This document shows, in pieces, positions 19,775-28,487 of a DNA stretch of 64,000 bases. Numbering within the stretch: the first letter of the stretch is position 1; every line of letters begins with the position of its first letter. The stretch spans positions 1,161,839-1,225,838 of the forward strand of contig NZ_MVJM01000001.1 of the NCBI RefSeq assembly GCF_002156385.1. The letters run 5' to 3'. Both the position numbers and the translations under genes were made by a program. The notes below the pieces were generated by a model. The model saw only the letters and a list, made by a program, of their open reading frames with translations. It did not search any database and was not told the origin of the DNA. The DNA is from Halalkalibacter urbisdiaboli (GTDB lineage Bacteria; Bacillota; Bacilli; Bacillales; Bacillaceae_D).

Positions 19775-20671
19775 ATGGGCATAATTCGCGGAATAGGCAA
19801 AGTAGTTAATGTTGTTGGTGGAGGGACCGCTAAAACTGGAGTTACTTTGGTAAGCAAAGCGATATCTAAAAAACATGAGAAATTAGGAAGTTATCTAGGC
19901 GAGGTTGGTCATAGTGTCGTTGATGCTTCACAAGGAGCCATCGACTCTGTTACTCAATTTGCTGACGGGTCGATACAAGGAGCCTATGGCGTGATAACCA
20001 AGGATGATTATCATAAACAACAAGGATGGGGAGATATTAAGGATTCTACTGGGAGAACATTAAAAGGACTAGGATCATCGATTACCTATACGGCTAGAAA
20101 CGTGGGAACGACATTTAATGGAATCATCATAAAAGATAAAGATCAAGTAATTTCAGGCGCGAAAAATCTCGGTAAAGTAGCTGCTGTTGCTGGTTTAGCC
20201 ATTGGCGTGGTTGATTTCGTTGATGGACCGAATACGGCCGAAGCTGAGACAATTGATACTCGTAACGGAAATTTAACTGGTGAGATACACCCAGAGACAG
20301 GGGTCCCGTTTGAAGAAAAAACGATACAATTACCTAATGGCGATAAGATCGACGGTACGTTTCCAGTCTTTGAATCAAAATTTAGTGTGATCCTTGCTGA
20401 AGAAATATATTTAGAGAGCGATCGTGTTCACTTCAACGTTGCAAACGAAACATTATATCAATCGATTCAGGAAGACTCTAACATTGCCAAAGAACTTGGT
20501 TTATCTCAATCTGATGTTGTAGGACTTGCAAATGGGCAGACTCCTCCGGGGTACGACTGGCATCACAATGAAGAACCTGGTGTCTTGCAACTAGTTGATG
20601 AAGAGACACACCAACAAACTGCACATACTGGTGGCAGAAGTATTTGGGGTGGCGGAACTGAGAATAGATAA
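19775..20671 (+). CDS. HNH/EndoVII-fold toxin-like nuclease (WHH motif)
   Basis: A 298-aa protein with ATG 19775 behind GGAG. The N-terminal ~150 residues are glycine/alanine-rich with amphipathic or weakly hydrophobic helices (KVAAVAGLAIGVVDFVDG), a typical carrier region. The C-terminal ~55 residues carry GYDWHHNEEPG (W262-H263-H264) and later H-x(4)-H, the signature of the WHH branch of HNH/EndoVII polymorphic toxins. Predicted activity: DNA or RNA cleavage. There is no LXG, WXG or RHS repeat module and no adjacent same-strand immunity gene; a terminator follows directly. Confidence 0.7.
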   Translation: MGIIRGIGKVVNVVGGGTAKTGVTLVSKAISKKHEKLGSYLGEVGHSVVDASQGAIDSVTQFADGSIQGAYGVITKDDYHKQQGWGDIKDSTGRTLKGLGSSITYTARNVGTTFNGIIIKDKDQVISGAKNLGKVAAVAGLAIGVVDFVDGPNTAEAETIDTRNGNLTGEIHPETGVPFEEKTIQLPNGDKIDGTFPVFESKFSVILAEEIYLESDRVHFNVANETLYQSIQEDSNIAKELGLSQSDVVGLANGQTPPGYDWHHNEEPGVLQLVDEETHQQTAHTGGRSIWGGGTENR

Positions 20672-20678
20672 AAATGCT

Positions 20679-20718
20679 AGTAGTACAACCCAACAGCCAT
20701 GGTTTGTACTACTTTTTT
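20679..20718 (+). terminator. Terminator after the WHH toxin gene
   Basis: AGTAGTACAA (20679-20688) pairs perfectly with TTGTACTACT (20704-20713) and is followed by a T-run, 8 bp after the toxin stop codon. Confidence 0.8.
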
Positions 20719-20965
20719 ATAGAATTTGAAGAATAGGCTGTATCAGACTTAAAAATTGAAATACCTCCCCGTGGACGAAAAGATGAAGAAACATGTTGGC
20801 ATCCTCAATTCCAACAGCAAAAAAGAGGAAATCTCCTTTGTCTTCTCCAAATTTGAGTTGTTCTTTTACTTTTTTCCATTTATGATCACCAATTTGCATA
20901 TCTGTCGGTCGACCATCTGTTACCAGAAAAATCTACGGTCGGTAAAAAGGAGTCTCTTGCTGTTA
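20717..20965 (-). pseudogene. Decayed vWA-domain gene remnant
   Basis: Translating the minus strand gives TPFYRP-stop-IFLVTDGRPTD followed by a WKKVKEQLKFGE segment and FLFFAVGIEDANM, the core of TerY-like vWA proteins (TDG and the following GxxTD are family hallmarks). An amber codon interrupts the expected PVIFLVTDG, another stop lies upstream, and the frame is disrupted after ANM. The MIDAS-bearing N-terminus is absent. The remnant lies directly downstream of the OmpA/ZorB-like gene in the same direction, so it was probably a fourth gene of that operon. Confidence 0.65.
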
Positions 20966-20978
20966 CATACTACAAATC

Positions 20979-21704
20979 TCATTGATTTGTACTTGTATTT
21001 AACTCTCTTATTACTTCCTCAATATTCTCTGCATTTTTCAATCGAAATTTAAATTCTACTCTGCGTGAATTCTCTCTATCTACTGTTTTTCCATCTTCAA
21101 GATATTTCAACTGGCTTTTTGAGCGACCGTTTGCGGTTATATTATCTTTAACAAGCTCTTTATGAGGAAAATCCCCAAACTCATCACTCAAAATATATTG
21201 AACAACACTGAATGCGCGTCGCTGTGATAATTCTAAATTGTTCATAAACGTGCCTACATCGTCGGTATGGCCTTCTACGACAACCTCAGCAATATGGTCT
21301 GAGTACTTACCATATAAAATTGAAAAATATGCCGGGATAAAGACGGCCAAATCATTTTTAAAGACTTGCCTGATTTGTTCCTTACCCGTTTCAAATAACA
21401 AGTCATTTTGAAACTTAATAGCTCCTGTCTCTTTATCAATTTCAATTTTTAATTCAGTTTGTGAAAATTCAGCTTCGAGATCCTCGATAATATCCGAATG
21501 AATTCCGACAAAATAGTTGATGATTTCTTCCTGTTCATCAATTTTTCGTTCCTTTTCCGCTAATACATCCTCCCGGCTTATAATAATAGCCATTAGAAAA
21601 AGTAATACAACTAAAAGAATCGTTGAAAGGACGTCTGTAAAAGACGGCCAAAAGTCATTATCATCTGAACGGTTATCTAAAAGACGTTTATACTTTTGAT
21701 TCAT
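20979..21704 (-). CDS. ZorB/MotB-like membrane protein with OmpA peptidoglycan-binding domain
   Basis: About 241 aa from ATG 21704; the frame also has ATG 21713, but that codon abuts the ribosome site. A short cytoplasmic N-terminus leads to FTDVLSTILL and one transmembrane helix (~25-43), with D24 at the position of the proton-binding aspartate of MotB/ZorB stators. A coiled linker and a C-terminal OmpA domain follow (VVEGHTDDVGTF, LSQRRAFSVVQYI, NGRSKSQL, NSRRVEFKF). It overlaps the 3' end of the MotA/ZorA-like gene, as zorA/zorB do. Expected role: stator anchor to the cell wall in a proton-driven motor. Confidence 0.8.
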   Translation of the reverse strand: MNQKYKRLLDNRSDDNDFWPSFTDVLSTILLVVLLFLMAIIISREDVLAEKERKIDEQEEIINYFVGIHSDIIEDLEAEFSQTELKIEIDKETGAIKFQNDLLFETGKEQIRQVFKNDLAVFIPAYFSILYGKYSDHIAEVVVEGHTDDVGTFMNNLELSQRRAFSVVQYILSDEFGDFPHKELVKDNITANGRSKSQLKYLEDGKTVDRENSRRVEFKFRLKNAENIEEVIRELNTSTNQ

Positions 21705-23577
21705 AACGCTCATCCTGTATTGTATTGTTCTTTTGGTTGATTAGGTGTTCATTTAATCCATTGATGCTTTTGTTTAAATCTACCATCGTCTTATCTAGAG
21801 ATCTTATTGACAAATCATTTGTACCTAAATGTGAATCATAGAGATTGATCATTGATGATAATTGTTCTTTGATGATTTTATTGGTGACATCCACATAAGT
21901 CTTAAATTGATTAATACTATCCTTCACACCTTTACCTAAACTATCATCTAATTGTTCTAGAAGGCGTTTCAATTCTTTCGTTGAAAGGTCAGAGAATTGC
22001 TTTAATGACTGTTGCAGTTCTTCAGATTGTTTTTTAAACAGTTCCGTTCCATCTGTAACGATATTTTCAGTATGGAGGATAAGTTTCTTCATTTCATTTA
22101 CGACTTCGGTATTGTTATTGTCAAAAGACTTAAAGAGATCAACTGTTTCAGTAAAGGTTCCTTGTACTTCCTTGTTTTGTGAAAGGATTTGCGACAAATA
22201 CTCACTAAATTCAGCTTGATGTTGTTTTTGATTGGTCGTTTGTGCTTCAATATGTTGAACCACTTGTAAGTAGTAATCTTGATATTGTTTTTGTAATGCA
22301 TCCACGTTTTGAAAATAGTTCATCATTTGTTTGGTTTGTTCGTGGATTTCTTGCATGTTTTCTGTGAAGATTTTAGTTAATCGGCCCAAATGTTCAAACG
22401 AACTATTTTCTAAAATATCTTTCATCGTATTGGTTGCTTGTTCTACATTTTCAATTAATGCTGAATTCTTCATTTCTATTTTTCGTTGTGATTCTACTAG
22501 TTCACTTTGTCGTTTTAAACTATCTTCATAAAAGCTAGACATCGCTTCAAAGGCATCATGTTGTTTTTCTGACTGAACCGAAAAGTATTGTTCAATTTCC
22601 TGACCTATCTTGCTCATCGATTCATTTGCACTTGTAATTGCTTCTCGATTTTCCGCTTGAATGTTTGTTTGCTCACTCATGTATTGTCCCATGTGTTTTG
22701 ATGTTTGCTGCATAAGATCAACTGAATACGACTGGATCTCTTCTTGTTTTTCAAAAAATGATAATACTTTTTCGAAGTTCACATTTAATTGGTCCATATG
22801 GTTGTTATAACTTTCTGTGAACAGCTCCATATTTCCAAAAACGTTTTGAAGTTTTTGAGTGTTATCAGAAAACACACCATTAAATTCATTCATGTTTTTA
22901 GTTGCTTTCTCAAAACTTATGGAAAACGTTTGAATATCCACAAACGATTGATTCATCTCTTGAATTGCTGCTTTTACATCTCCCATTGCGTCTACTAATT
23001 TGTGATCAAGGGTTCGACTTTCTTTTAAATTTAAATAATTTTCTACTCTTAACATCACTTGAATCAATTGCTGTTCCGAGTTTTTCATTTTTGTCCATAA
23101 ATTGATAATGATTGAACATAGTATCCCAGCAATACTCGTATAGAAAGCTGTATGTACGCCATCTAAAACATTCGTAATCGATTCTCCCATTTGCTCAGAA
23201 TTAATTCCACTTAAAGCAATAACTAACCCGATAAACGTACCCAATACCCCAACCAAAATTGAGAGTGAGACTGTCATCTGAATTAACTTTAATTTTTGAA
23301 CAATCGTCGTTTTATTCTGTGGCATTTTAAATTCAGTCATATATTCTTCAATAAACGACTGAATATTTATTTTATTTTCTGTTTTTTTACTTTTATCATT
23401 AAATTTTTTCTCAATATCTCGCAATAATTCAGAACTAGCATGGGAACTATCAATGGCGTTATTTTGTTTTCTTATAAAGGAATAAATTTTCTGGTTCTGT
23501 ATTACCGCTATCGTGACGATCGTACATAATAGGGTAATTGTGATGAAAATAACTAAGTTTGATAACAAAAATTCCAA
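21688..23577 (-). CDS. ZorA/MotA-like channel protein with long coiled-coil tail
   Basis: A 629-aa protein from TTG 23577 behind GGAAGG. Hydrophobic helices lie at ~6-26, 103-123 and 142-161; the last two (SILVGVLGTFIGLVIALSGI and FYTSIAGILCSIIINLW) are the MotA/TolQ/ExbB core. Residues ~170-620 are a long Q/E/N-rich coiled coil projecting into the cytoplasm. That layout, two core helices plus a very long tail, is the ZorA architecture rather than flagellar MotA or ExbB. Partners: the overlapping OmpA protein and the upstream NYN protein. Confidence 0.8.
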   Translation of the reverse strand: MEFLLSNLVIFITITLLCTIVTIAVIQNQKIYSFIRKQNNAIDSSHASSELLRDIEKKFNDKSKKTENKINIQSFIEEYMTEFKMPQNKTTIVQKLKLIQMTVSLSILVGVLGTFIGLVIALSGINSEQMGESITNVLDGVHTAFYTSIAGILCSIIINLWTKMKNSEQQLIQVMLRVENYLNLKESRTLDHKLVDAMGDVKAAIQEMNQSFVDIQTFSISFEKATKNMNEFNGVFSDNTQKLQNVFGNMELFTESYNNHMDQLNVNFEKVLSFFEKQEEIQSYSVDLMQQTSKHMGQYMSEQTNIQAENREAITSANESMSKIGQEIEQYFSVQSEKQHDAFEAMSSFYEDSLKRQSELVESQRKIEMKNSALIENVEQATNTMKDILENSSFEHLGRLTKIFTENMQEIHEQTKQMMNYFQNVDALQKQYQDYYLQVVQHIEAQTTNQKQHQAEFSEYLSQILSQNKEVQGTFTETVDLFKSFDNNNTEVVNEMKKLILHTENIVTDGTELFKKQSEELQQSLKQFSDLSTKELKRLLEQLDDSLGKGVKDSINQFKTYVDVTNKIIKEQLSSMINLYDSHLGTNDLSIRSLDKTMVDLNKSINGLNEHLINQKNNTIQDERYESKV

Positions 23578-23592
23578 GCTGATCTTCCTTCC

Positions 23593-25035
23593 TTAAATAA
23601 TGATACAATCTGCATACTCCGTTATAAATTTATGTTCATCTTTAAAATCAGTCCGAATCCGATTTGAAGTATCGTCTTCATGTATTGAAATGATTGAAAC
23701 TGTTTTCCCTTCTGTTTGTTTATACTTCATTAGGATTTCATAAAAGTGTGCATCTCCTGAGAGCAACAGAATATGATCTAAATATTCAAACCTTTCCTCC
23801 ATCTTTTTTATTAATGCCTCGTCATCCACATCTGACTCTTTTCCATTAACAATTCTTTTAGCTTTAGGTGTACCATTATTTGTTTCATGTACTCTAAAAC
23901 TAAATTCGTTTTCTAACGTTTCTTTTAACTGCTTCTGAGAATGATATACATCATTAGTTTTCTCTTCATCTTCATAAACCGGATAAAATAAAACGGCATG
24001 TTTATTTTCTTCTTTAATACGCCCCTTAGCCTCTAATCCAAAAACAGAGAGAACAAGTGAATGATAATCAATTTTTAAGTTGTGTAACCCTGTGTAAATA
24101 TTTGCAACATCTAAAAACACGCCAAAACGTCTCGGTTTCGAAGTTAAGTCCGGGTTTTTGATAAAATTTGCAACTTCTTGAAAACTATTAAATTCGAAGT
24201 CTGTCTCGGACTTCATTCGCTGTAATAGCTTATAAAGCAAACTATCATGCTTTGGCATTACTGTATTATCAGGAAGCATTCTGGCACTATAATCAAAAAA
24301 AGACCAAATTAGTTTAGCAAAGCCACGCAAGTTCGTATCAGTGATTTTTTCTAGAGACATATTAGGGCGAATTTTTAGCAAATCATAACTAATAAAAGCA
24401 GCAATCATCCCATTTGGATTATATAGAAACGAATCAAAACTAATGTCCTCCACCGAAACAGTAATTTGATTCTTGGTTAAGGAGGCAAAAAACGAAATTA
24501 ATTGCAGGATCCATCTAGGATTGCTCACCATTTGTTCAATATGATTGAAATCTGATGAAATTTCCTTTTCCGGTATTATATAAATTGGAATATCATTAAA
24601 TTGATGTCTCCTTGCTTCCTTTAGTCGGTCATTAAGCGAATCTATATGAGTTACTAATGCTGAACTTTGATAAAAAGAAAGGTCAAGAAATTCATTACTC
24701 TTTACACTTTGCAGAAATTTAAGTTGCTTCGTATAGGATTGATAGACATCATGAACGTCTGAGAAATGTAAATGTTGATAATCTGACAAACTAATTAAAC
24801 TAGACTCTGGAATAACTCTTCCACCTTGTTCATAATGCTTAATTAACACATTCAACTGTTCAAATGAATAAATTGGCTCCTGAATAATATTTGTATCTCC
24901 ACTACATTTCTCATACGTAATACAATGGGAGCGATATGTATAGAATAATAAGGAAGATAAAGAAGAAAACCGATGTTCACTGTCAAGGAACGACGGGAGA
25001 ATACTAATGGTACTTTCTAACTTAGAATGTGACAT
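23593..25035 (-). CDS. NYN (PIN-like) ribonuclease-domain protein of the motor operon
   Basis: A 480-aa protein and first gene of the operon. Residues ~1-290 are helical and unrecognised. The C-terminal ~175 residues are a NYN/DUF88 domain: GVFLDVANIY (D309, N312), ESDVDDEAL (D402, D404, D405) and LLLSGDAHF (S426, D428), the acidic metal-site pattern of PIN/NYN nucleases. The gene lies 15 bp before the ZorA-like start. Predicted function: an RNase effector gated by the membrane motor. The combination is not one of the Zorya types I know (C/D, E, or F/G). Confidence 0.75.
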   Translation of the reverse strand: MSHSKLESTISILPSFLDSEHRFSSLSSLLFYTYRSHCITYEKCSGDTNIIQEPIYSFEQLNVLIKHYEQGGRVIPESSLISLSDYQHLHFSDVHDVYQSYTKQLKFLQSVKSNEFLDLSFYQSSALVTHIDSLNDRLKEARRHQFNDIPIYIIPEKEISSDFNHIEQMVSNPRWILQLISFFASLTKNQITVSVEDISFDSFLYNPNGMIAAFISYDLLKIRPNMSLEKITDTNLRGFAKLIWSFFDYSARMLPDNTVMPKHDSLLYKLLQRMKSETDFEFNSFQEVANFIKNPDLTSKPRRFGVFLDVANIYTGLHNLKIDYHSLVLSVFGLEAKGRIKEENKHAVLFYPVYEDEEKTNDVYHSQKQLKETLENEFSFRVHETNNGTPKAKRIVNGKESDVDDEALIKKMEERFEYLDHILLLSGDAHFYEILMKYKQTEGKTVSIISIHEDDTSNRIRTDFKDEHKFITEYADCIII

Positions 25036-25226
25036 AACGCACCTTTCTGACTACTGTCAATTGAAGTAGTCCTTTATCGTTAGTAAAAATATACTACAAT
25101 CACCCAAAGAAAAAAGGTAGTTTTTGTCGAATTTTTGATTTTTCTAACCTATAGAATACTTATTAGAAAAAATGACAGCTGCCGTCACTACTACACCAGG
25201 AAGATGAGAAGCTATTAAAAACCTTC
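25036..25226. other. Gap between phage relic and NYN-motor operon
   Basis: About 190 bp without a gene. It is A/T-rich upstream of the NYN gene and probably carries that operon's promoter, but no clear -35/-10 pair could be picked. Confidence 0.4.
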
Positions 25227-25373
25227 CTACCTCCTCCCCCTCAAAACCCTCACCTGCTGCTTCAACAACTCATTCTCCCTCACTAATCGCTCATTCTCCC
25301 ACCTAATCTCCAAAATCTGCTTTTTCAACAATGACAATTCATACGCTATTCTTAATTCCCGAATCTCTCCCAT
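25227..25373 (-). CDS. 48-aa coiled-coil small ORF after dnaB
   Basis: ATG 25373 lies inside the 3' end of dnaB, 8 nt after GGAGG; the frame ends at TAG 25227. The product is a heptad-rich helix (LRIAYELSLLKKQIL, WENERLVRENELLKQQ) with an Arg-rich tail, like small phage coiled-coil proteins. The overlap with dnaB and the ribosome site support translation. Role unknown; possibly a helicase-associated dimerising peptide. Confidence 0.5.
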   Translation of the reverse strand: MGEIRELRIAYELSLLKKQILEIRWENERLVRENELLKQQVRVLRGRR

Positions 25374-26689
25374 TCTCCATCCTCCATTTCATTTTTTTCT
25401 TCATTAGCTCTGCTTTTTGCTAGATTCAAAAACCTCCCATACTCCTTCTCAAATAAAGCCTCCACCGTGCCAACGGGTCCGTTTCGTTGCTTGGCTACGA
25501 TAATTTCTATTTTGTTTTGCTGTTCGGTTTCGTTGTCGTAGTAATCGTCTCGGTATAGAAATGCGATAATATCGGCGTCCTGCTCGATACTGCCGGACTC
25601 TCGTATGTCGGACATCATTGGTCTTTTTACTTGGCGGGTCTCGACCTTTCTTGATAGCTGGGAAAGGGCGATGATGGGAACGTCTAGTTCTCTGGCGATG
25701 GCTTTTAATGAGCGTGAGATGTCGGATACTTCTTGTTGGCGGTTTTCTCCTCGTTTGTTTGGGGACTGGATGAGCTGGAGGTAATCGATGATAACAAGGA
25801 GATCGCGGTTCGGGTATCGGCGTTTCATTTCACCTAATTTGGAGCGGATCTCCGTGACTTTTATGCTCGGGTTGTCGATGATTTCAACGTCCCACTTTTC
25901 GATGGCTCCGATTGCATTGACGGCTTGGCGATAATCGGCTGCGGAAAATAAGCGGGTCGGGTTTTTCCATTTCATGCCGTCGATTTTTCCTTCTGCTGAA
26001 ATCAATCGTATCGCTAGTTGTTTGTCTGCCATTTCGAGGGAAAAGAAAATCGTGACTCCTCCTTTGCGGCAGTTGACGGCGCCCATATGGAGGGCGAATG
26101 CTGTTTTTCCGACGGATGGTCTTGCGGCTATAATGATGAGGTCTTGTTTTTGCCAGCCTCCGGTCATTTTATCGAGATCCATGATGCCACTCGGTCTTCC
26201 GAGCATTTCGTCTGTTGGGTCGTGCATCGTGTTGACGACGTCGATTAGGATTTCATTTTTCGTGCGGTGTTGTTTTTTCATCGTCAGTTCTTGTAGCTGT
26301 TGCAGATCGGTAATGAGGCTAGAGATTGTTTCATCATTTGCTTCGTTGTAAAATTGCTCGGTTAATTTTATCGCCGCCCGTTTTCTGAAATGCTCGAGGG
26401 TTAGTTCTTCGTAGTATTTGAAGTTGCTTGTTGTGGCGACGGCATTCATCAGATCAGATAGGTACGCCACTCCCCCGATTTGTTCGAGTGACTCGCTTAA
26501 AACGGTGACAACCGCAACCAAATCGGGTGGGGTATCGTTTTGTTCTAATGTGAGCATCGCTTGAAAGATGATTTTATGCTGACTTTCATAGAAATGTTCT
26601 TCCTGAAGACTGCATTCCTTAATGAGTTCTGGATCAATGAGGATCGCTCCAATGACGGCTTGTTCAGCAATGGTCGGTTGCTCACTCAT
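25352..26689 (-). CDS. dnaB: Replicative DNA helicase DnaB (phage type)
   Basis: A 445-aa hexameric replicative helicase. It has the N-terminal DnaB domain (EQAVIGAILIDPELI), RPSVGKTAFALHMG (Walker A), FFSLEM, IIDYLQLI (Walker B), DIRESGSIEQDADII and the closing IVAKQRNGPVGTV motif. It overlaps the upstream G39P-like gene by 8 bp. Linkage to a G39P-type loader and a DnaD-like initiator shows a phage replication module of SPP1 style rather than the host dnaC locus. Confidence 0.9.
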   Translation of the reverse strand: MSEQPTIAEQAVIGAILIDPELIKECSLQEEHFYESQHKIIFQAMLTLEQNDTPPDLVAVVTVLSESLEQIGGVAYLSDLMNAVATTSNFKYYEELTLEHFRKRAAIKLTEQFYNEANDETISSLITDLQQLQELTMKKQHRTKNEILIDVVNTMHDPTDEMLGRPSGIMDLDKMTGGWQKQDLIIIAARPSVGKTAFALHMGAVNCRKGGVTIFFSLEMADKQLAIRLISAEGKIDGMKWKNPTRLFSAADYRQAVNAIGAIEKWDVEIIDNPSIKVTEIRSKLGEMKRRYPNRDLLVIIDYLQLIQSPNKRGENRQQEVSDISRSLKAIARELDVPIIALSQLSRKVETRQVKRPMMSDIRESGSIEQDADIIAFLYRDDYYDNETEQQNKIEIIVAKQRNGPVGTVEALFEKEYGRFLNLAKSRANEEKNEMEDGEWERFGN

Positions 26690-27017
26690 CTTCGCTCTCC
26701 GTTAAAACAAGCTGTTGGAAGCGAGCTTGAAGCTCTTGGATTTGCTCTTTCGTTGGTGGATCCTCGGAGGCCATTTTTTCGTATTCTTTTGTTTTTCTCA
26801 AAATCTCGTTTTCTTGAATTGGATAGGAGGCAATGTCGGAAATCGTTGGGGGCCATGGATTAGTCATAATGTATTCGTTTAAACGTTTCATCACGCCAGA
26901 AAAGTCCATGTTCAGTAAGGCCGGGACGAAGATTTTCATTTTTCGTTCGGTGATTTCGTAGGATGGGTACACATCGCGGATCGTTAGGAGAACTTCGGCT
27001 GCTTCCTCATTTGTCAT
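26682..27017 (-). CDS. Phage helicase loader/inhibitor, G39P-like
   Basis: A 111-aa protein with the G39P-type layout: an N-terminal helical bundle (EEAAEVLLTIRDVYPSYEIT, WPPTISDIASYP) and an acidic flexible C-terminus ending in ESEDE. In SPP1 the equivalent protein binds the DnaB-type helicase G40P and the initiator G38P. The order initiator, loader, helicase is the same here. Its ATG overlaps the initiator stop by 4 bp. Confidence 0.75.
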   Translation of the reverse strand: MTNEEAAEVLLTIRDVYPSYEITERKMKIFVPALLNMDFSGVMKRLNEYIMTNPWPPTISDIASYPIQENEILRKTKEYEKMASEDPPTKEQIQELQARFQQLVLTESEDE

Positions 27018-27808
27018 GAGAAGTCACCTCTTTTCACTCGTTCGAGTAAATCAGTTGAGGTCGTTTGAGGTTGGCGCTGTTGGAAGTGTTTTCCATTTGC
27101 TTCGATAAGTTGGGGTGTTGTTAGGTTTTGGTTAACCCATTTTTTAAGGATTCCTTCTGCGTAATCCCAGCGCTTTTGCTTCATCAACGCTTTTTTTATC
27201 GCTAGCATCACAACTTCAGGGCTTAACTCTTCTAACCAGAGGGCAATAGACTCTGCGATAAACGGATTTAGGACACCGATGTTGTCTTCGTAGAATCTGA
27301 ATACGGTGGCGTATAGTTCTTGTTTTTGTTCTTTTTCTTGTTTTTCTTCTTCTTTTTGGCCACGTAACGTCGCCGTATCGTCGTTTTCGGCGGTGAAGGT
27401 CGTGTAAAGCTCCCGAATCGATGGATTGGTCACTGCTTGTCCAACATAGTCAATAAGAGAGCGATCCTTCACATCCTCTAATTCCTTTTGAATACAGTCA
27501 AGCATTGGTTTGCCTCCACGCGCGAGATTGTGTTTGCCCCAGTTCTTGATCGCAAGCTCCCTTGTTTCGTCGTTGTAACGAATGAGTTCATACTGGTGCA
27601 AGAAGCGATCAAATAACAGCTGCACCGTTTCAATCGAGAAGCCCGTCTCAAATGCCACTTGTTTCTTCGTGATTCGGTAGATGCCAATTTGAGTCACCTG
27701 CGGATTGGTGAGAAGATACATGAAAAAGAACTTATCCTCCGGCGTCATCTCCTCCATCACTTTCGGGTCTTTCCAGAACCCCGTTTGGATCATACGAAAT
27801 TTAGCCAC
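27014..27808 (-). CDS. DnaD-like phage replication initiator
   Basis: The frame extends to 27856, but GTG 27808 has GGAGG 7 nt upstream and starts the conserved AKFRMIQTGFWKDPKV, giving 264 aa. The N-terminal winged helix (LLTNPQVTQIGIYRITKKQV) is typical of phage replication initiators; a K/E-rich linker (EEEKQEKEQKQELY) leads to a DnaD-like C-terminal domain. It binds the phage origin and recruits loader and helicase. Being in a relic, origin repeats may be lost; none are obvious. Confidence 0.75.
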   Translation of the reverse strand: MAKFRMIQTGFWKDPKVMEEMTPEDKFFFMYLLTNPQVTQIGIYRITKKQVAFETGFSIETVQLLFDRFLHQYELIRYNDETRELAIKNWGKHNLARGGKPMLDCIQKELEDVKDRSLIDYVGQAVTNPSIRELYTTFTAENDDTATLRGQKEEEKQEKEQKQELYATVFRFYEDNIGVLNPFIAESIALWLEELSPEVVMLAIKKALMKQKRWDYAEGILKKWVNQNLTTPQLIEANGKHFQQRQPQTTSTDLLERVKRGDFS

Positions 27809-27871
27809 ACTACATCCTCCTTGTATATGGATATATTTAATTTTTCTATACGCCAATAAATCAGGAAAAAC

Positions 27872-28348
27872 TTATTCGCCTTCCCACCTTGAAAACCTGA
27901 CCATACAGTAACTCGTTCGCTGCATTTGCCTCTGTAACACTTGAAGACTAACTGGGACTTCGATTTCATGGTAATTTTTAAATACAACAAGCGAAGAAGT
28001 TGGTTGTTTCGGGTGTGGTTTGATGGTTTTGACATGTGTGTAGAAGATCCAAATACAGTCGGGGTTTGAAGGGGATGAGGTTGGAAAGGCATAGATGAGT
28101 TCCATCGGGTTAATTGGAATCGGAACCTTGTTCTGTGCACCCGTTTGCGAGATGACCGCTAACCTTCTACCATCGTAAGTGGAACCGCCGGGGAGGCAAG
28201 CTTCCTTAATCATTGTGAGGGTTAGTTGGTTCACATGATGCTGCTGCAGGGGTTCTATCGCTACCGTGCAATAGTGAATCTGCCTCGCTGGTATCAAAGC
28301 CATCGTGTCCTTCGTGATTTCATAGTGAGAGAGAATCGTTTCAATCAA
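27872..28348 (-). CDS. Short ComK-family transcription factor paralogue
   Basis: 158 aa from TTG 28348. It shows the ComK pattern: AIEPLQ, CLPGGSTYDGRR, VPIPINPMELIYAFPTSSP, C-W-YTHVK, FKNYHEIEVPVSLQVLQRQM and RTSYCMVRF, which parallel ComK positions along the length. B. subtilis ComK is 192 aa; here the C-terminal ~35 residues that tune stability and activation are missing. It lies between a phage repressor-like gene and a phage initiator, so it may be a mobile regulator of competence or of the phage module. Conserved cysteines and aromatics are largely retained. Confidence 0.75.
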   Translation of the reverse strand: MIETILSHYEITKDTMALIPARQIHYCTVAIEPLQQHHVNQLTLTMIKEACLPGGSTYDGRRLAVISQTGAQNKVPIPINPMELIYAFPTSSPSNPDCIWIFYTHVKTIKPHPKQPTSSLVVFKNYHEIEVPVSLQVLQRQMQRTSYCMVRFSRWEGE

Positions 28349-28487
28349 TGAAAATCAACTCCTAGGGATTAATGGATATGAGGGGTAGGAAAAAGAAGAA
28401 GGGAAATCTGACAGGTAATAGTAGTCTACTTAATTAGTAGAGGTACGGGAAGAGAGATAAAGATGGTGGGTTTAAATAAACGTTTAA

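Noticed and set aside
20756-21052. 98-aa plus-strand ORF opposite the vWA remnant
   Set aside because: The minus strand carries vWA homology; the plus frame is low-complexity F/L-rich.
20979-25035. Canonical Zorya type I, II or III
   Set aside because: No ZorC/D, ZorE or ZorF/G was found; the effector is a NYN-domain protein, so only Zorya-like is claimed.
25974-26351. 125-aa plus-strand ORF over dnaB
   Set aside because: Antisense shadow of a well-conserved helicase gene; composition is that of reverse-frame DNA and there is no ribosome site.
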